Shown: piece after piece, positions 63,031-64,000 of the stretch | Numbering within the stretch: the first letter of the stretch is position 1 | Layout of the letters: each line of letters begins with the position of its first letter | DNA from: Bathymodiolus brooksi | Lineage: Eukaryota > Mollusca > Bivalvia > Mytilida > Modiolidae | Direction of reading: 5' to 3' | NCBI GenBank assembly: GCA_963680875.1 | Contig: OY804588.1 | Coordinates: 76,842,829-76,906,828, forward strand | DNA: 64,000 bases | Translations under genes and position numbers: made by a program | The notes under the pieces: generated by a model | The model's input: only the letters and a program-made list of their open reading frames with translations | Database searches by the model: none | Told to the model about the DNA's origin: nothing

Positions 63031-63560
63031 CTTTGTTGCAAATGTTAATGTAGCGAAATCAGCGTTCACATCAACATATATGTAATTACCTGGATTGTCC
63101 CCCTTTGTTATTACAATGGTCATATTAGAAATCCGTTGACATCCGTGTTAATTTTAATCAAAACATGGAACAAACGATATTTATTTGTTAATGATGAATT
63201 AATAAACACATACAGATTATTATCTTTAGATTATCACTTATTTGGAATGAATATTTAACAAGAAACATTTGATAATGAATTCAGCTTGTTAAGCTAACCG
63301 AACATCATATGAAACAGTTGTTTTGATTGGTTAATTCAATTTAGAAATTGACAGGCTTTCTTTTAGGGTCGCGTTCATCGTACTTAAGCCCGAAGATTTG
63401 GCAGTGAAGGGCTGGTTGTGAAACAATACGACTTTTTGCTGGGTGCTGCGTTGTTCCTCTGGCAACAACTCATGGCCCTCATGGGTTGGTGATTGTTTCA
63501 AGGTTAGTGACAACCTTTTGCTGGGTCCGGTGTTGAAACCAGTGGTTACAACTGACGACT
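63031..63560. other. No supported gene; possible antisense or LTR sequence
   Basis: A 60-codon minus-strand frame (63331-63513) and an overlapping frame read plausibly but are broken by stops and lack splice sites. Two GGTTGTG...TTTTGCTGGGT-type blocks about 80 bp apart (63427 and 63508) suggest an internal repeat. Confidence 0.3.
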
Positions 63561-63579
63561 CACATTTGGTTTGGAACTA

Positions 63580-63930
63580 TTATTAATTCACACAGTTTTC
63601 ATGTTGTTTATGGTATAGATCTGTCGTCTAAGGTTGTGACATAGTTTTCGGTTGAGACAAGGTTTGAGACATAGGGTTCGAGACATAGGTCTGAAGCAGG
63701 TGTTGGTGACTGGTGACTGGTTAGTTAGGTTTCAGACAGGGTCTGAAACAAAGTAGTTGTTTATAAATATTCATTGTTTATATTGTGGTCTGTGTAGTGT
63801 TAGTGTGTGTTGCATTAGGATAGTTATATATTAGTCTGTGTAGATAGTGATTTAGCATTTATTATTTGCAAGGAGCCATTGTACCTATTTTAGTTTGTTG
63901 GGTTAGACATCATTCAGGTTACACGCTACA
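63580..63930 (+). mobile_element. Probable 3' portion of a 5' LTR
   Basis: The segment ends GTTACACGCTACA at 63930, immediately before a primer-binding-site match. TATAAATA at 63762 sits about 170 bp before the end, a reasonable place for an LTR promoter. The LTR start and any target duplication were not found; the start given is arbitrary. Confidence 0.45.
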
Positions 63931-63933
63931 AAT

Positions 63934-63951
63934 TGGTGGGCAGCGGTGGGA
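63934..63951 (+). mobile_element. Primer binding site resembling tRNA-Leu 3' end
   Basis: TGGTGGGCAGCGGTGGGA matches the complement of the tRNA-Leu(AAG) 3' end plus CCA, with a single inserted G. It begins with the expected TGG three bases after the LTR-like ACA. A possible gag start codon (ATGGCCATG) follows at 63989. The body of the element would lie beyond the right edge. Confidence 0.6.
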
Positions 63952-64000
63952 CCTGTTCAAAATTAGTTTTGTATCATAGTAAATTGAAATGGCCATGTCA

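Noticed and set aside
63331..63513. 60-codon minus-strand frame and overlapping GLKYDERDPKRKP frame as an upstream exon
   Set aside because: No acceptor or donor in a phase compatible with the exon at 62840-63030; nearby stops and proximity to LTR-like sequence make it doubtful.

Overview
The window is AT-rich eukaryotic nuclear DNA, most likely from a marine bivalve mollusc. The evidence is a B-box/coiled-coil/propeller gene of the kind expanded in bivalves, spliced genes with GT-AG introns, tRNA-derived SINE-like repeats, (TTGA)n-ended dispersed repeats, a DIRS-type retroelement relic and TTAGGG telomere-like repeats. The species is not determined; a mytilid-like genome is a guess from the repeats. 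Gene density is very low and the window is dominated by repeats.

Layout. 1-38698 is one giant satellite field. A 56-bp monomer with many length variants is punctuated by 24 near-identical copies of a 328-bp cassette, and whole blocks are tandemly duplicated with periods of 5346, about 4943 and 2670 bp. The field ends inside the tail of a dispersed sequence whose repeat-free copy survives at 42230-42570. 38741-39212 is a frameshifted DIRS-like RT/RNase H relic. 39213-45185 is non-coding. It holds a ~1.9-kb element with long terminal inverted repeats (41674-43582), inside which lie the solo cassette and a ~180-bp tandem repeat. 45186-52352 is a second, unrelated minisatellite with a 36-bp unit, itself arranged in three ~1.8-2.1-kb higher-order copies. 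52353-53379 carries telomere-like repeats, a (TTGA)n element and a 35-bp minisatellite.

Genes. 53380-55074 (minus) is an uninterrupted coding exon for a 564-residue RING-less TRIM-like protein (two B-boxes, coiled coil, propeller-like C-terminus). A splice acceptor lies just before its ATG. 59595-63030 (minus) holds the last three coding exons of a second gene, reconstructed here from splice sites with matching phase. It encodes the C-terminal end of a YqaJ-recombinase-like domain, a basic linker and a short Tudor-like tail. Its upstream exons are not seen in the window.

Between and around these genes are a TA-flanked 148-bp hairpin element, a 613-bp near-perfect fold-back element with a 7-bp target duplication, a head-to-head pair of tRNA-derived SINEs flanked by (TA)n, and, at the right edge, the end of an apparent LTR followed by a tRNA-Leu-like primer binding site. 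The genes show no sign of acting in one pathway. The main story is the growth of satellites and fold-back elements in an accessory-rich region.
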